Below, piece by piece: positions 42,527 through 50,650 of a stretch of 64,000 bases of DNA (positions are counted from its first letter, which is position 1; each line of letters starts with the position of its first letter). Position numbers and translations under genes: made by a program. The stretch comes from Plantactinospora endophytica (GTDB lineage: Bacteria > Actinomycetota > Actinomycetes > Mycobacteriales > Micromonosporaceae), in assembly GCF_016862915.1 (NCBI RefSeq), contig NZ_BONW01000017.1:62001-126000 (forward strand). Direction: 5' to 3'. The notes under the pieces were generated by a model. The model was not told where the DNA came from, searched no databases, and saw only the letters and a list, made by a program, of their open reading frames with translations.

Positions 42527-43819
42527 TCAGCGTTCGAGGATGGCCACCACGCCCTGGCCGCCGGCAGCGCAGATGGAGATCAGCCCGCGACCCGAGCCGC
42601 GCTCGGCGAGCAGTTTGGCCAGGGTGGCCACGATCCGGCCACCGGTGGCGGCGAACGGGTGCCCGGCGGCCAGCGACGAGCCGTTGACGTTGAGTTTCGC
42701 CGGGTCGACCGGCCCCAGCGGGGCGTCCAGGCCAAGCCGCTCCTTGCAGAACTCCGGCGACTCCCAGGCGGCCAGGGTGGCCAGTACCTGCGAGGCGAAC
42801 GCCTCGTGGATCTCGTAGTAGTCGAAGTCGGCCAGGGTGAGGCCGGCCCGGCCGAGCAGCCGGGGCACGGCGTACGCGGGCGCCATCAGCAGCCCCTCGT
42901 CTCCGTGTACGAAGTCCACGGCGGCGGTCGCCGACGGGCCGAACCAGGCGAGTACCGGCAGGTTGTGCGCCTTGGCCCACTCCTCGGAGGCGAGCAGCAC
43001 CGTGGACGCCCCGTCGGTCAGCGGCGACGAGTTGCCGGCGGTCATGCTCGCCCGGTCGGCGTCCGGCCCCCGGGTGCCGAAGACCGGCGTGAGGCTGCCC
43101 AGCTTCTCCACACTGGTGTCGGGACGGAGGTTCGCGTCCCGGGTCAGCCCGAGGTACGGCGTGACCAGGTCGTCGAAGAACCCCCGGTCGTACGCGGCGG
43201 CGAGCCGCTGGTGCGACCGGACCGCCAGCTCGTCCTGGGCCTGCCGGTCGACGTTCCACCGCCGGGCGGTGACCGCCGCGTGCTCGCCCATCGACAGTCC
43301 GGTACGCGGCTCGGCGTTGCGCGGGATCTCCGGCCGGAACGGCTGGCCCGGGCGCAGCCGGGTGGCGGCCCGCAGCCGCCCGCCGAGAGTTCGGGCGGCG
43401 TTGATCTCCAGCAGGGTGCGCCGCAGGTCCTCGTTGACGGCCAGCGGCGCGTCCGAGGTGGTGTCCACGCCACCGGCGACACCGACCTCGATCTGACCGA
43501 GCGCGATCTTGTTGGCGACCAGGATGGCGGCCTCCAGGCCGGTGCCGCACGCCTGCTGGAGGTCGTACGCCGGGGTGCGCGGGTCGAGCCGGGAACCGAG
43601 TACCACCTCACGGGTGAGGTTGAAGTCCTTCGAGTGCTTGAGCACCGCACCGGCGGCCACCTCGCCGAGCCGCTCGCCGGCCAGACCGAACCGGGCGATC
43701 AACCCGTCCAGGGCGGCGGTCAGCATGTCCTGGTTGGACGCCCTGGCGTACCGGCCGTTGGAGCGGGCGAACGGGATCCGGTTGCCGCCGAGGATCGCGA
43801 CGCGACGTACGGCTTCCAT
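42527..43819 (-). CDS. Acetyl-CoA acetyltransferase (thiolase), FadA2-like
   Basis: 430 residues from ATG 43819 with GGAGG 7 bases upstream. The nucleophile Cys is in LQQACGTGLEAA. ASMTAGNSSPLTDGAS, YYEIHEAFASQVLA and NVNGSSLAAGHPFAATGGRI are the other thiolase motifs, and the C-terminal acid/base Cys is in SICAAGGQG. It is divergent from a FabG4-like gene and an HtdX-like gene. In mycobacteria fadA2, fabG4 and htdX have the same arrangement, so a role in fatty-acid chain processing is likely. Degradative or biosynthetic direction cannot be decided here. Confidence 0.92.
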   Translation of the reverse strand: MEAVRRVAILGGNRIPFARSNGRYARASNQDMLTAALDGLIARFGLAGERLGEVAAGAVLKHSKDFNLTREVVLGSRLDPRTPAYDLQQACGTGLEAAILVANKIALGQIEVGVAGGVDTTSDAPLAVNEDLRRTLLEINAARTLGGRLRAATRLRPGQPFRPEIPRNAEPRTGLSMGEHAAVTARRWNVDRQAQDELAVRSHQRLAAAYDRGFFDDLVTPYLGLTRDANLRPDTSVEKLGSLTPVFGTRGPDADRASMTAGNSSPLTDGASTVLLASEEWAKAHNLPVLAWFGPSATAAVDFVHGDEGLLMAPAYAVPRLLGRAGLTLADFDYYEIHEAFASQVLATLAAWESPEFCKERLGLDAPLGPVDPAKLNVNGSSLAAGHPFAATGGRIVATLAKLLAERGSGRGLISICAAGGQGVVAILER

Positions 43820-43842
43820 GGTGACGCCTCCAGAACGCAGGG

Positions 43843-43870
43843 TTGTCACTACCTTACCCGCCGGTAGGCT
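43843..43870 (+). promoter_or_regulatory. Leaderless promoter of the fabG4-like gene
   Basis: TTGTCA (43843-43848), 16-base spacer, TAGGCT (43865-43870), with the ATG at 43877, i.e. at the expected +1. The spacer contains TACC-CGCC-GGTA, a possible TetR-type half-site pair shared with the divergent thiolase gene. Confidence 0.55.
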
Positions 43871-43876
43871 ACGGCC

Positions 43877-45307
43877 ATGAGTGACAGGTACGCGAGCTTC
43901 GCCCACACCGGTCCCGGCCGGGCGCTGGTCAAGCGCCTCGGCCTGCCCGACCCGCCCAGGCTGCGCCGGCACCGCCCCGGCGACCCGCTGACCACCGCCC
44001 AGGTACGCCTCGACGCCGCCTCCGGCGGCCGGCTGGTCGAGCCACTGGCGAAGCTGCTCGACTCGGCCGGGGTCGAGATCTCCGGCCCGGCCGGCGGCAC
44101 GACGACACCGGCCGGCAGCACCGCAACCCCGGTCGGCGGCACAACGGCGTCGGCCGGCACCGCGACCGGACCGGGCGACGGCGCGGGCAGCCGGGTGCCA
44201 CCGCAGGCCGCCCTGCTCTTCGATGCCACCGGCATCACCGACTCGTCCGGGCTCCGCGCACTCTTCGACTTCTTCCACCCGCTGGCCAGGTCGTTGCAGC
44301 CGTCGGGCCGGGTGGTCGTCTTCGGCACACCGCCGGAGTCCTGCACCACGCCCCGGGAGGCCACCGTCCAGCGCGCCCTCGAAGGGCTGACCCGGAGCAT
44401 CGGCAAGGAGTTCGGCCGGGGTACGACCGCGCAACTCGTCTACGTCGCGCCCGGCGCCGAACGGGCCGTCGAGTCGACCCTGCGCTTCCTGCTCTCCGGC
44501 CGCTCGGCGTACGTCTCCGGGCAGGTGGTCCGGATCGGTCGGGCCGAGGTGCCGGAGGTCGACTGGACCCGCCCGCTGGACGGCCGGATCGCGCTGGTCA
44601 CCGGCGCCGCCCGGGGGATCGGCGCGAAGGTCGCCGAGGTACTCGCGGCCGACGGCGCCCAGGTGGTGGCGCTGGACGTACCGGCCGCCGGTGACGCGCT
44701 CGCCGAGGTCGCCAACGCCGTCGGCGGTACGGCGGTACAGCTCGACCTGACCGCGCCGGACGCGCCGCTGCGGCTGGCCGACCACCTGGCCGACCGGCAC
44801 GGCCGGGTGGACGTGGTGGTGCACAACGCCGGAATCACCCGGGACAAGACGCTCGGCCGGATGAACCCGGACTGGTGGGACTCGGTCCTGGAGGTCAACC
44901 TCTCCAGCCAGGAACGGATCAACGACGTACTGCTGGACCGCGAGCTGATCCCCCGGGGTGGCCGGCTGGTCGGGGTCTCCTCGATCGCCGGGATCGCCGG
45001 CAACCGGGGGCAGACCAACTACGCCACCTCCAAGGCCGGGGTGATCGGCCTGGTGCACTCGATGGCCCCGGTACTCGCCGAGCGCGGGATCACCGTCAAC
45101 GCCGTCGCGCCGGGCTTCATCGAGACCCGGCTGACCGCCCGGATCCCGCTGGTGCTCCGCGAGGCCGGCCGGCGGATGAACAGCATGGCCCAGGGTGGCC
45201 TCCCGGTCGACGTCGCGCAGGCCATCGCCTGGTTCGCCTCGCCCGGCTCGGCCGGTGTCACCGGCAACGTGGTCCGGGTCTGCGGCCAGAGCCTGCTGGG
45301 TGCCTGA
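43877..45307 (+). CDS. High-molecular-weight 3-oxoacyl-ACP/CoA reductase, FabG4-like
   Basis: 476 residues. Residues about 1-230 are a flavodoxin-like N-terminal domain containing an inserted Thr/Gly/Ala repeat (about 75-110). Residues about 235-476 are a short-chain dehydrogenase: cofactor motif GAARGIGAKVA, NAG in VVHNAGITRDKTLGRM, catalytic Ser in GVSSIAGIAGNRGQ and YATSK (Tyr, Lys), then TVNAVAPGFIETRLTA. The double-domain form is that of mycobacterial FabG4 (HMwFabG), an NADH-dependent ketoacyl-CoA reductase. Its stop shares one base with the ATG of the MaoC gene (TGATG). Confidence 0.9.
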   Translation: MSDRYASFAHTGPGRALVKRLGLPDPPRLRRHRPGDPLTTAQVRLDAASGGRLVEPLAKLLDSAGVEISGPAGGTTTPAGSTATPVGGTTASAGTATGPGDGAGSRVPPQAALLFDATGITDSSGLRALFDFFHPLARSLQPSGRVVVFGTPPESCTTPREATVQRALEGLTRSIGKEFGRGTTAQLVYVAPGAERAVESTLRFLLSGRSAYVSGQVVRIGRAEVPEVDWTRPLDGRIALVTGAARGIGAKVAEVLAADGAQVVALDVPAAGDALAEVANAVGGTAVQLDLTAPDAPLRLADHLADRHGRVDVVVHNAGITRDKTLGRMNPDWWDSVLEVNLSSQERINDVLLDRELIPRGGRLVGVSSIAGIAGNRGQTNYATSKAGVIGLVHSMAPVLAERGITVNAVAPGFIETRLTARIPLVLREAGRRMNSMAQGGLPVDVAQAIAWFASPGSAGVTGNVVRVCGQSLLGA

Positions 45308-46446
45308 TGACCGGCCCACCGAACGCCGTCGCAGCAGAGCCGCCGGACCCCGGGCAGCCCCGCGACGTGCCGGAGCCCGGTCAAGGACCGAGACCCACGC
45401 AAGGACCGGCCCCCACGCAAGAACCGGAGCCTGCGCAAAGACCGGCCCCCACGCAAGAACCGGAACCTGAGCAAGGACCGGAACCTGAGCAAGGACCGGA
45501 ATCCGGGCAAGAATCGGAACCTGAGCAAGGACCGGAGCCTGTGCGAGGACCCGAGCGGGCCGGGGCCGAGATGTCGGAGCTGGCCGGGGTGGAGTTGCCG
45601 GGGTTGCCGGCGGCCGGGCCGCTCTACCGGCGGGCGGCGATCGGCCTCGCGCCGCGCCTGGGGCCGGGCCGGCGGCCCGACCGGCTGCCGGAGGCCGGGC
45701 TGCTGGTCCGGGGAGTCGCCGTCGACCGGGACCACCTGGCGGCGTACGACCGGGTGTGCGGGTTCCGGCTCGCCGACGCGCTGCCGCCGACCTATCCGCA
45801 CGTACTGGCCTTTCCGCTGGCGCTGCGCCTGATGAGCGGGCCGGATTTCCCGCTGCCGCTGGTCGGGTTGGTGCACGTCGCCAACCGGATCACCACGTAC
45901 CGCCGGGTGGACGCGAGCGAACCGCTGGACCTCGCGGTACGCGCCGTCGACCTGCGCCCGCACGACCGGGGGCGGCAGTTCGACGTGGTCTGCACCGCCT
46001 CGGTCGGTGCCGAGGTGGTGTGGTGCGGCGTGTCGACGTACCTGCGCCGGGAGCGTACGGCGGCGAAGGGTGCCCGGCGCGATTCCGGTGACCGTCCGGC
46101 GGCGCCGGCCCCGACGGCGATGTGGCGGGTACCGGCCCGGGTCGGCCGGGACTACGCCCGGGTGTCCGGGGACCACAACCCGATCCACACCTCGCGGATC
46201 GCCGCCCGGCTTTTCGGCTTTCCCCGCCCGATCGCGCACGGCATGTGGAGCAAGGCCCGCTGCCTGGCCGCGCTGGAGGGGCGGCTACCGGAGGCGTACA
46301 CCGTGGACGTGGCGTTCAAGTCGCCGGTGTCGCTGCCCGGGACCGTCGCGTTCTCCGCCGCCCCGGGTCGGACCTTCGGTCTGCACGATCTGGCAACCCG
46401 CCGACCGCATCTCACCGCGACCCTCGGGCCGGTACGTCAGGAGTAG
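45307..46446 (+). CDS. MaoC-type (3R)-hydroxyacyl dehydratase, HtdX-like, with hexapeptide-repeat head
   Basis: 379 residues from ATG 45307, which overlaps the fabG4-like stop. The core (about 90-379) is a double hot-dog: an N-terminal half, and a C-terminal half with the catalytic hydratase-2 motif DYARVSGDHNPIHTSRIAAR then FPRPIAHGMWSKARCLA (Asp and His). It dehydrates 3-hydroxyacyl thioesters made by the upstream reductase. The first about 85 residues are nine copies of a Pro/Glu/Gln hexapeptide. ATG 45571 (MSELAGVELPGLPAAGPLYR) is where related proteins seem to begin and could be an internal start. Confidence 0.85.
   Translation: MTGPPNAVAAEPPDPGQPRDVPEPGQGPRPTQGPAPTQEPEPAQRPAPTQEPEPEQGPEPEQGPESGQESEPEQGPEPVRGPERAGAEMSELAGVELPGLPAAGPLYRRAAIGLAPRLGPGRRPDRLPEAGLLVRGVAVDRDHLAAYDRVCGFRLADALPPTYPHVLAFPLALRLMSGPDFPLPLVGLVHVANRITTYRRVDASEPLDLAVRAVDLRPHDRGRQFDVVCTASVGAEVVWCGVSTYLRRERTAAKGARRDSGDRPAAPAPTAMWRVPARVGRDYARVSGDHNPIHTSRIAARLFGFPRPIAHGMWSKARCLAALEGRLPEAYTVDVAFKSPVSLPGTVAFSAAPGRTFGLHDLATRRPHLTATLGPVRQE
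45381..45542 (+). repeat. Nine 18-base tandem units inside the MaoC gene
   Basis: Each unit has the form GCAAG(G/A)ACCGG(A/C)(G/C/A)CC(C/T)(A/G)(C/A), encoding a hexapeptide such as QGPEPE/QEPEPA. Unit length is a multiple of three, so copy number can change without breaking the frame. Confidence 0.85.
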
Positions 46447-46498
46447 CCGGCCGGCAACTAGCCGAGCCGGTTGCCCTGGCACCCGGCCGACTGCCCGC

Positions 46499-46563
46499 CA
46501 GCCTGTGCTACCGGCCTTTGCCCCCGGCCTGTGCTACCGGCCTGTGCCACCAGCCCGTGCCGC
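46499..46563. repeat. Five 13-base tandem units
   Basis: Units of the form C(G/A)GCC(T/C)(G/T)TGC(T/C)(A/C/G)C run from 46499 to 46563, in the gap (46447-46840) between the MaoC gene and pectate lyase. Immediately after the MaoC stop a shorter TAGCCG element is also duplicated. Confidence 0.75.
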
Positions 46564-46664
46564 CGGCCGGGCGGTTCCGTGGGCGTCGCCACGAGCGTTC
46601 GAACCGGACTGACCACGCTCTCGGGCCAACACCGACAGGACGGGAAAAGCATCGACATCCGTCG

Positions 46665-46724
46665 TTGACAGGGGCGAAGTACATCGATAGTCTTCGCTTG
46701 ATAGCTGGAAAGCGCTTTCCAGCT
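46665..46724 (+). promoter_or_regulatory. Pectate lyase promoter with LacI-type operator
   Basis: TTGACA (46665-46670), 17-base spacer, TAGTCT (46688-46693), predicting +1 near 46700. A perfect 22-base palindrome with core TGGAAAGCGCTTTCCA occupies 46703-46724, just downstream of +1. The central GCGC with flanking TGGAA/TTCCA is the LacI/GalR-family operator pattern, so sugar-responsive repression is likely. Confidence 0.75.
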
Positions 46725-46840
46725 TACCGTCCCGGTGCGGCCGGAAACGGCCGGCCGCACGTCCACCCCCCGCTGGCGGTGGCCGCGTCCCACCCGCGAC
46801 CCGGCCGCCGGTGTGGACCCCTTCCGCTCGGAGGTTCCCT

Positions 46841-47818
46841 GTGTCCAGCACCGAAGCCACCACCCGCCGCACCCGGCGGATCACCCGGGCACCGCTGCTC
46901 GCCGCGGCCACCGCCGCCGCGCTCGTGGCCAGCACACTGGTCGCGACGCCCCCCGCGTCGGCCGCCTCGTTCAACATGCAGGGTTGGGCGACCCAGTGCG
47001 GCGGCACCACCGGCGGCGGCAGCGCCTCCCCGGTGACAGTCACCAGCGGCAGCCAACTGGTCAGCGAAATGCAGGCCAGCGGCGCGCGCGTGATCCGGGT
47101 CTCCGGCAGCCTGTCGATCAGCGGCATGCAGAAGGTCGCCGCCAACAAGACCATCATCGGCGTGGGCAGCGGTGCCGCCATCACCGGTGGCGGGCTCAAC
47201 GTCGCCAGCGTCAGCAACGTCATCATCCGGAACATCAACTTCCGGAACTGGAGCGACGACGCGATCAACGTGCAGTACTCGACCCGGGTCTGGATCGACC
47301 ACAACAGCTTCACCAACGGCAACGACGGCGCGGTCGACATCAAGCGCGCCTCGGACTGCGCCACCGTCTCCTGGAACCGGGTCTTCGGCCACGACAAGTC
47401 GTTCCTGCTCGGCCACTCCGACGACAACTCGGGCGAGGACAGCGGCAAGCTGCGCGTGACGTACCACAACAACTGGTTCGACGGCTCCAACCAGCGTCAC
47501 CCCCGGGTCCGCTTCGGCAACCCGGTGCACGTCTTCAACAACTACTACAACAACGTCGGTGGCTACGGCGTCGCCTCCACCGAAGGCGCGGGCGTGCTCG
47601 TCGAGGGGAACTACTTCGAGAACACCGACGACCCGTACCACCTCGGTGAGGCCAGCTCCGGCCCCGGCACCCTGGTCGCCCGCAACAACCACTTCGTGAA
47701 CTCCGGCAGCGGCCAGGCCGGCGGCAGCGTCCGGAGCCTCCCGTACAGCGTGACCGTCGACCCGGCGGCCAACGTGAAGTCCATCGTCACCGGCGGCGCC
47801 GGCACCGGCCGGATCTGA
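46841..47818 (+). CDS. Secreted pectate lyase, polysaccharide lyase family 1
   Basis: 325 residues from GTG 46841, with GGAGG 6 bases upstream. A twin-Arg-containing, long signal region (RRTRRITRAPLLAAATAAAL) ends near PPASAA. The parallel beta-helix shows PL1 motifs: VWIDHNSF (vWiDH), NDGAVDIKRASDCATVSWNR, LLGHSDDN (Ca2+-binding Asp region), RVTYHNNWFDG, and QRHPRVRFG carrying the catalytic Arg. It cleaves polygalacturonate by beta-elimination outside the cell, pointing to plant-matter use. Preceded by a LacI-type operator and followed by a strong terminator. Confidence 0.93.
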   Translation: MSSTEATTRRTRRITRAPLLAAATAAALVASTLVATPPASAASFNMQGWATQCGGTTGGGSASPVTVTSGSQLVSEMQASGARVIRVSGSLSISGMQKVAANKTIIGVGSGAAITGGGLNVASVSNVIIRNINFRNWSDDAINVQYSTRVWIDHNSFTNGNDGAVDIKRASDCATVSWNRVFGHDKSFLLGHSDDNSGEDSGKLRVTYHNNWFDGSNQRHPRVRFGNPVHVFNNYYNNVGGYGVASTEGAGVLVEGNYFENTDDPYHLGEASSGPGTLVARNNHFVNSGSGQAGGSVRSLPYSVTVDPAANVKSIVTGGAGTGRI

Positions 47819-47865
47819 CCGACGGCACGGCGTGGGGCGATCCGACCCGCGCCGACGGCGACGAC

Positions 47866-47901
47866 GCGGGTGCTCCGGTCCCACCGGACCGGAGCACCCG
47901 C
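47866..47901. terminator. Terminator between pectate lyase and serine hydrolase
   Basis: Arms 47866-47881 and 47886-47901 pair perfectly over 16 bases around CACC. It lies between convergent genes, so it can serve both. Confidence 0.9.
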
Positions 47902-47970
47902 ACCCCCCGTTCTCCCCGACCGACCCTCCGCCCCGCACGATCGACACCCGTCGACGGTGGGCGGGGAGGA

Positions 47971-49530
47971 TCAGCCGACCGCCTCGTAGGACGGCCCATC
48001 GACCGGCACCCGGCGACGCCAGGCCGCCAGGACGAGTCCGGCGAGGACGACGCGGACCAGGGCCAACAGGCCGGCCAGTACGGCCACCGCCACGATCGCG
48101 TCGCCGATGTCCGGTGCGAAGAGCCGTACCTGAGCCAGCCCGGCACCGTCCCAGTTCGCCGGAACCGCCCAGGTCACGACGCCGGCCAACGCCGCGCAGC
48201 CGCCGACCCAGCCGACCGCACCGGCGACGGTCCGGCGGGGTGAGCGCACCGGCCGGCGACGCCACCGGACGGCCCGGACCAGCGACCAGCCCAGCAGGCC
48301 GAGCAGGAGCAGTACGACCGCGACCAGCCCCGCGAGCAGCCAACCGAAGATCGGATCCGCCGTCGCCGCAGGACCGGGCTCGCCGCCACGCATGATCCGG
48401 GCGACGTCGAAGGCGGCCGAGACCAGCGGACCGTCCATCGCCAGGCTGTAGACGTTGGCCAGCACCACCACGGCCAGGTCCGATCCGGGTACCAGCAGCA
48501 GGTGGCCGAACGAGCTGGCCGTCGCCCCGGCGTGCCAGACGATCCGTTCGTCCGGGCCGTCGAGAGTGCTCTCCCGCCAGCCCAGCCCGTACCGGCTGTC
48601 GCCGCCGGCGGAGACCTGACCGGTGTGCAGTTCGGCGATGCCCTGCGGCGACAGGATCGTGCGGTCGGCGTACCGGCCGTCGGCGAGCTGCGCGACCGCG
48701 TAGTGGGTCAGGTCGGTCAGGCTCGCCGCGAGGAAGCCGTACGGCACCCCGGAACCGTCGAACGTCGGCGCGAACCGTTGCGGCCGGCCGAAGTAGTAGC
48801 GGTGACCGGGCGGTACCCCGACCGACTCCGCCTCCGGCCCGGTGGCGGCGGAGTCGACCATCCCGAGTGGATCGAGTACCTGCCGGCGCAGGTAGCCGCC
48901 GTAGCTCTCCCCGGTCACCTCCTCGACCAGTACGCCCGCGATCATGTAGTTGGCGCTGCTGTACTGGTACACCGTGCCCGGCTCGGCCGTCAGCCGGACC
49001 GCCGCCAGGTCCCGTACCGAGCGGGCCAGCGTGCCGGGACTGTTGTCGTACCGGTCGGTCAGCCCCATCGCCACCACCTGCGGCAGCCCGGTGGTGTGGA
49101 TCAGCAACTGCCGTACGGTGATCCGGGCGGCGACCGACTCGTCGGCCAGCCGCAGCCACGGGACGTAGCGGCGGACCGGCGCGTCGAGCGCGACCCGACC
49201 GGCCTCGACGAGTTGCATCACCGCCAGCCCGGTGAACGACTTGCTGACCGAGCCGATGACGAACGGTGTGTGCGGGGTGATCGGCGCCCCGTCCCCGTCG
49301 ACCCCCCAGGCGCCCTGCCCGACGACCTGGTCCCCGCGCACCACCGCGTACGCCAGTCCGGGTGTCCGGACCTCGGACATGTACCGCCGCAGGTAGCTCT
49401 CCACCCGGGCGACCTCGCCGTCCGGCGGCGCCACCCCGGCCGCCGGTACGCTCCCGGCGGCCATCGTCGCCGGCAGCGCCACCAGCGTCAGCACCGCCGC
49501 CAGGGCGACGCGTCGCAGTCTGTTGCCCAT
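47971..49530 (-). CDS. Beta-lactamase-family serine hydrolase with C-terminal membrane helices
   Basis: 519 residues. A signal peptide (AALTLVALPATMAAG-like) is followed by a class C beta-lactamase/penicillin-binding-type domain: SVSK (Ser nucleophile and Lys) at about 94-97, YSSAN (Tyr-x-Asn motif), and HAGATASSFG in place of the KTG/HxG box. After about residue 395 there are four membrane helices (WLLAGLVAVVLLLLGLLGWS, AGAVGWVGGCAALAGVVTWA and two more). Such proteins are cell-surface D-amino acid peptidases or esterases. Convergent with the pectate lyase gene. The substrate cannot be assigned. Confidence 0.88.
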   Translation of the reverse strand: MGNRLRRVALAAVLTLVALPATMAAGSVPAAGVAPPDGEVARVESYLRRYMSEVRTPGLAYAVVRGDQVVGQGAWGVDGDGAPITPHTPFVIGSVSKSFTGLAVMQLVEAGRVALDAPVRRYVPWLRLADESVAARITVRQLLIHTTGLPQVVAMGLTDRYDNSPGTLARSVRDLAAVRLTAEPGTVYQYSSANYMIAGVLVEEVTGESYGGYLRRQVLDPLGMVDSAATGPEAESVGVPPGHRYYFGRPQRFAPTFDGSGVPYGFLAASLTDLTHYAVAQLADGRYADRTILSPQGIAELHTGQVSAGGDSRYGLGWRESTLDGPDERIVWHAGATASSFGHLLLVPGSDLAVVVLANVYSLAMDGPLVSAAFDVARIMRGGEPGPAATADPIFGWLLAGLVAVVLLLLGLLGWSLVRAVRWRRRPVRSPRRTVAGAVGWVGGCAALAGVVTWAVPANWDGAGLAQVRLFAPDIGDAIVAVAVLAGLLALVRVVLAGLVLAAWRRRVPVDGPSYEAVG

Positions 49531-49569
49531 TTCTGTTCCTCCCCCGTGCGGATGTGACTGGTCGGCGGC

Positions 49570-49932
49570 TCAGCCGATCTGGCTCAGCAGCCGCTCCAAC
49601 TCGGCCAGCCGCTGCTTGACCTCGGTCAGTTCGTCCCGGGTGCCGCGCAGTTCGGCACGCAGGCCGGTGAGTTCCTCGGCGGTCGCGGCGGTGGCCTCCG
49701 CCGTCCGGCCCTCCGCCTCCACCACCCGCTCCACCAGTACGCGGTACGCCGCCTCCCCGGCCGTGCTCCGCCGGGCGCGGTAGAAGCCCAGCCCGACGAA
49801 GCCGACGACGGCGGCCACCGCGACCCCCAGCGCGGCCGAGGCGATGGTGGCGGTCTGCGCGATGTCCAGCGCGGCCGAGGCAATGCCGGTGGTCCGCGCG
49901 ATGTCCAGCTCGGCTGCCAACAGTGTGGTCAC
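49570..49932 (-). CDS. Small membrane-anchored coiled-coil protein
   Basis: 120 residues from GTG 49932, overlapping the ArsR stop by 4 bases (GTGA) with GAGAGG upstream. One hydrophobic helix (ASAALGVAVAAVVGFVGLGF) is followed by a basic stop YRARRS and a long heptad-like coiled coil (AEELTGLRAELRGTRDELTE, VKQRLAELERLL). There are two internal repeats, DIARTTGIASAALDIAQTATIASAA. It is translationally coupled to the regulator and so probably belongs to its response. Function unknown. Confidence 0.75.
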   Translation of the reverse strand: MTTLLAAELDIARTTGIASAALDIAQTATIASAALGVAVAAVVGFVGLGFYRARRSTAGEAAYRVLVERVVEAEGRTAEATAATAEELTGLRAELRGTRDELTEVKQRLAELERLLSQIG

Positions 49933-50312
49933 GTACTCGTGTCCTCTCCCGATCCGCCCGATGCCGGGCCGTTCCTCGTTCGCCCGGCCGCTCCCGGCTC
50001 CGCCACCTCCAGCGTCGGTACGGCCTCGGCGATCACCTGCGGGGTGAGTGCCAGCGCGAACGGCACCACCTCGAAGTACTTCACCGAGCTGCCGTCCCGG
50101 GCCGTCTCCAGTTCGCCGACGACCAGGCCGGCCGCCTCCAGCCGCTGGAGGTGCATGTAGAGCAGTGGCCGGTTCATCTCCAGCCGGCGGGCCAGTTGAC
50201 TGACGTAGCTGCGGCCCTCGGCGAGCGCCGCGACGATCCGCAGCCGGTGCGGGCTGGCCAGCGCGGTGAGCATCCGCAGCAGGTGTTCGCCCGGCGGCGG
50301 GTCCTGGTCCAT
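49929..50312 (-). CDS. ArsR-family winged-helix regulator
   Basis: 127 residues from ATG 50312 (GGAAGGG upstream). Helix-turn-helix: LLRMLTALASPHRLRIVAAL, SYVSQLARRLEMNRPLLYMH, LQRLEAAGLVVGELETA. A C-terminal strand segment (SVKYFEVVPFALALTPQVIA) resembles regulators of membrane-protein operons. There is no metal-binding Cys pair. The CTGACA repeats just upstream are the probable operator. It forms a two-gene unit with the coiled-coil membrane protein. Confidence 0.85.
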   Translation of the reverse strand: MDQDPPPGEHLLRMLTALASPHRLRIVAALAEGRSYVSQLARRLEMNRPLLYMHLQRLEAAGLVVGELETARDGSSVKYFEVVPFALALTPQVIAEAVPTLEVAEPGAAGRTRNGPASGGSGEDTST

Positions 50313-50345
50313 GCGTCCGGTTCCCTTCCGGGGTGTCAGCTTGAA

Positions 50346-50380
50346 CTGACACCCCCCTGTCAGATGAGACTGACACCCCC
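50346..50380 (-). promoter_or_regulatory. Probable operator of the ArsR gene
   Basis: CTGACA-CCCCCC-TGTCAG (50346-50363) is a perfect dyad, and ACTGACACCCCC recurs at 50369-50380 as a direct copy. The group lies 34-68 bases upstream of the start codon. Confidence 0.6.
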
Positions 50381-50471
50381 GGCGCCAGCCGTCAAGCGGC
50401 AATTCCACAATCGACGCAACGGCCAACGCCACAGCCGACGCCCACAGCCAATGCACACACGGACATCCGCG

Positions 50472-50566
50472 CAGGCGGACAGGCGGGAAGGCAAGCGGAC
50501 AGGCGGGAAGGCGGGAAGCCAGGCGGGAAGGCGGGAAGCCAGGCGGGAAGGCGGGAAGCCAGGCGG
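50472..50566. repeat. Tandem 20-base units upstream of the ArsR gene
   Basis: Three exact units AGGCGGGAAGGCGGGAAGCC at 50501, 50521 and 50541, with decayed units on both sides (50472-50500 and 50561-50566). Non-coding, in the 338-base gap between ArsR and TetR genes. Confidence 0.9.
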
Positions 50567-50650
50567 ACACCCGCCCGGCCGACAGGCGGCCGTCGTCGGC
50601 GGGCGCGGCCACGGGGAGGACGCCGGTGACGGCGACGGGTCCGGGGCGGG

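Noticed and set aside
43820-45319. Upstream extension of the thiolase frame on the minus strand
   Set aside because: It is the antisense of the fabG4-like gene; thiolase homology begins at ATG 43819 with a good ribosome site.
42527-46446. Thiolase/FabG/MaoC set as a polyhydroxyalkanoate operon
   Set aside because: No phaC or phasin gene is present and the double-domain FabG4-like reductase points to the mycobacterial-type set instead.
50472-50566. GGCGGGAAG array considered as a CRISPR or an origin iteron set
   Set aside because: Units abut directly without spacers, and no replication initiator or AT-rich region is present.
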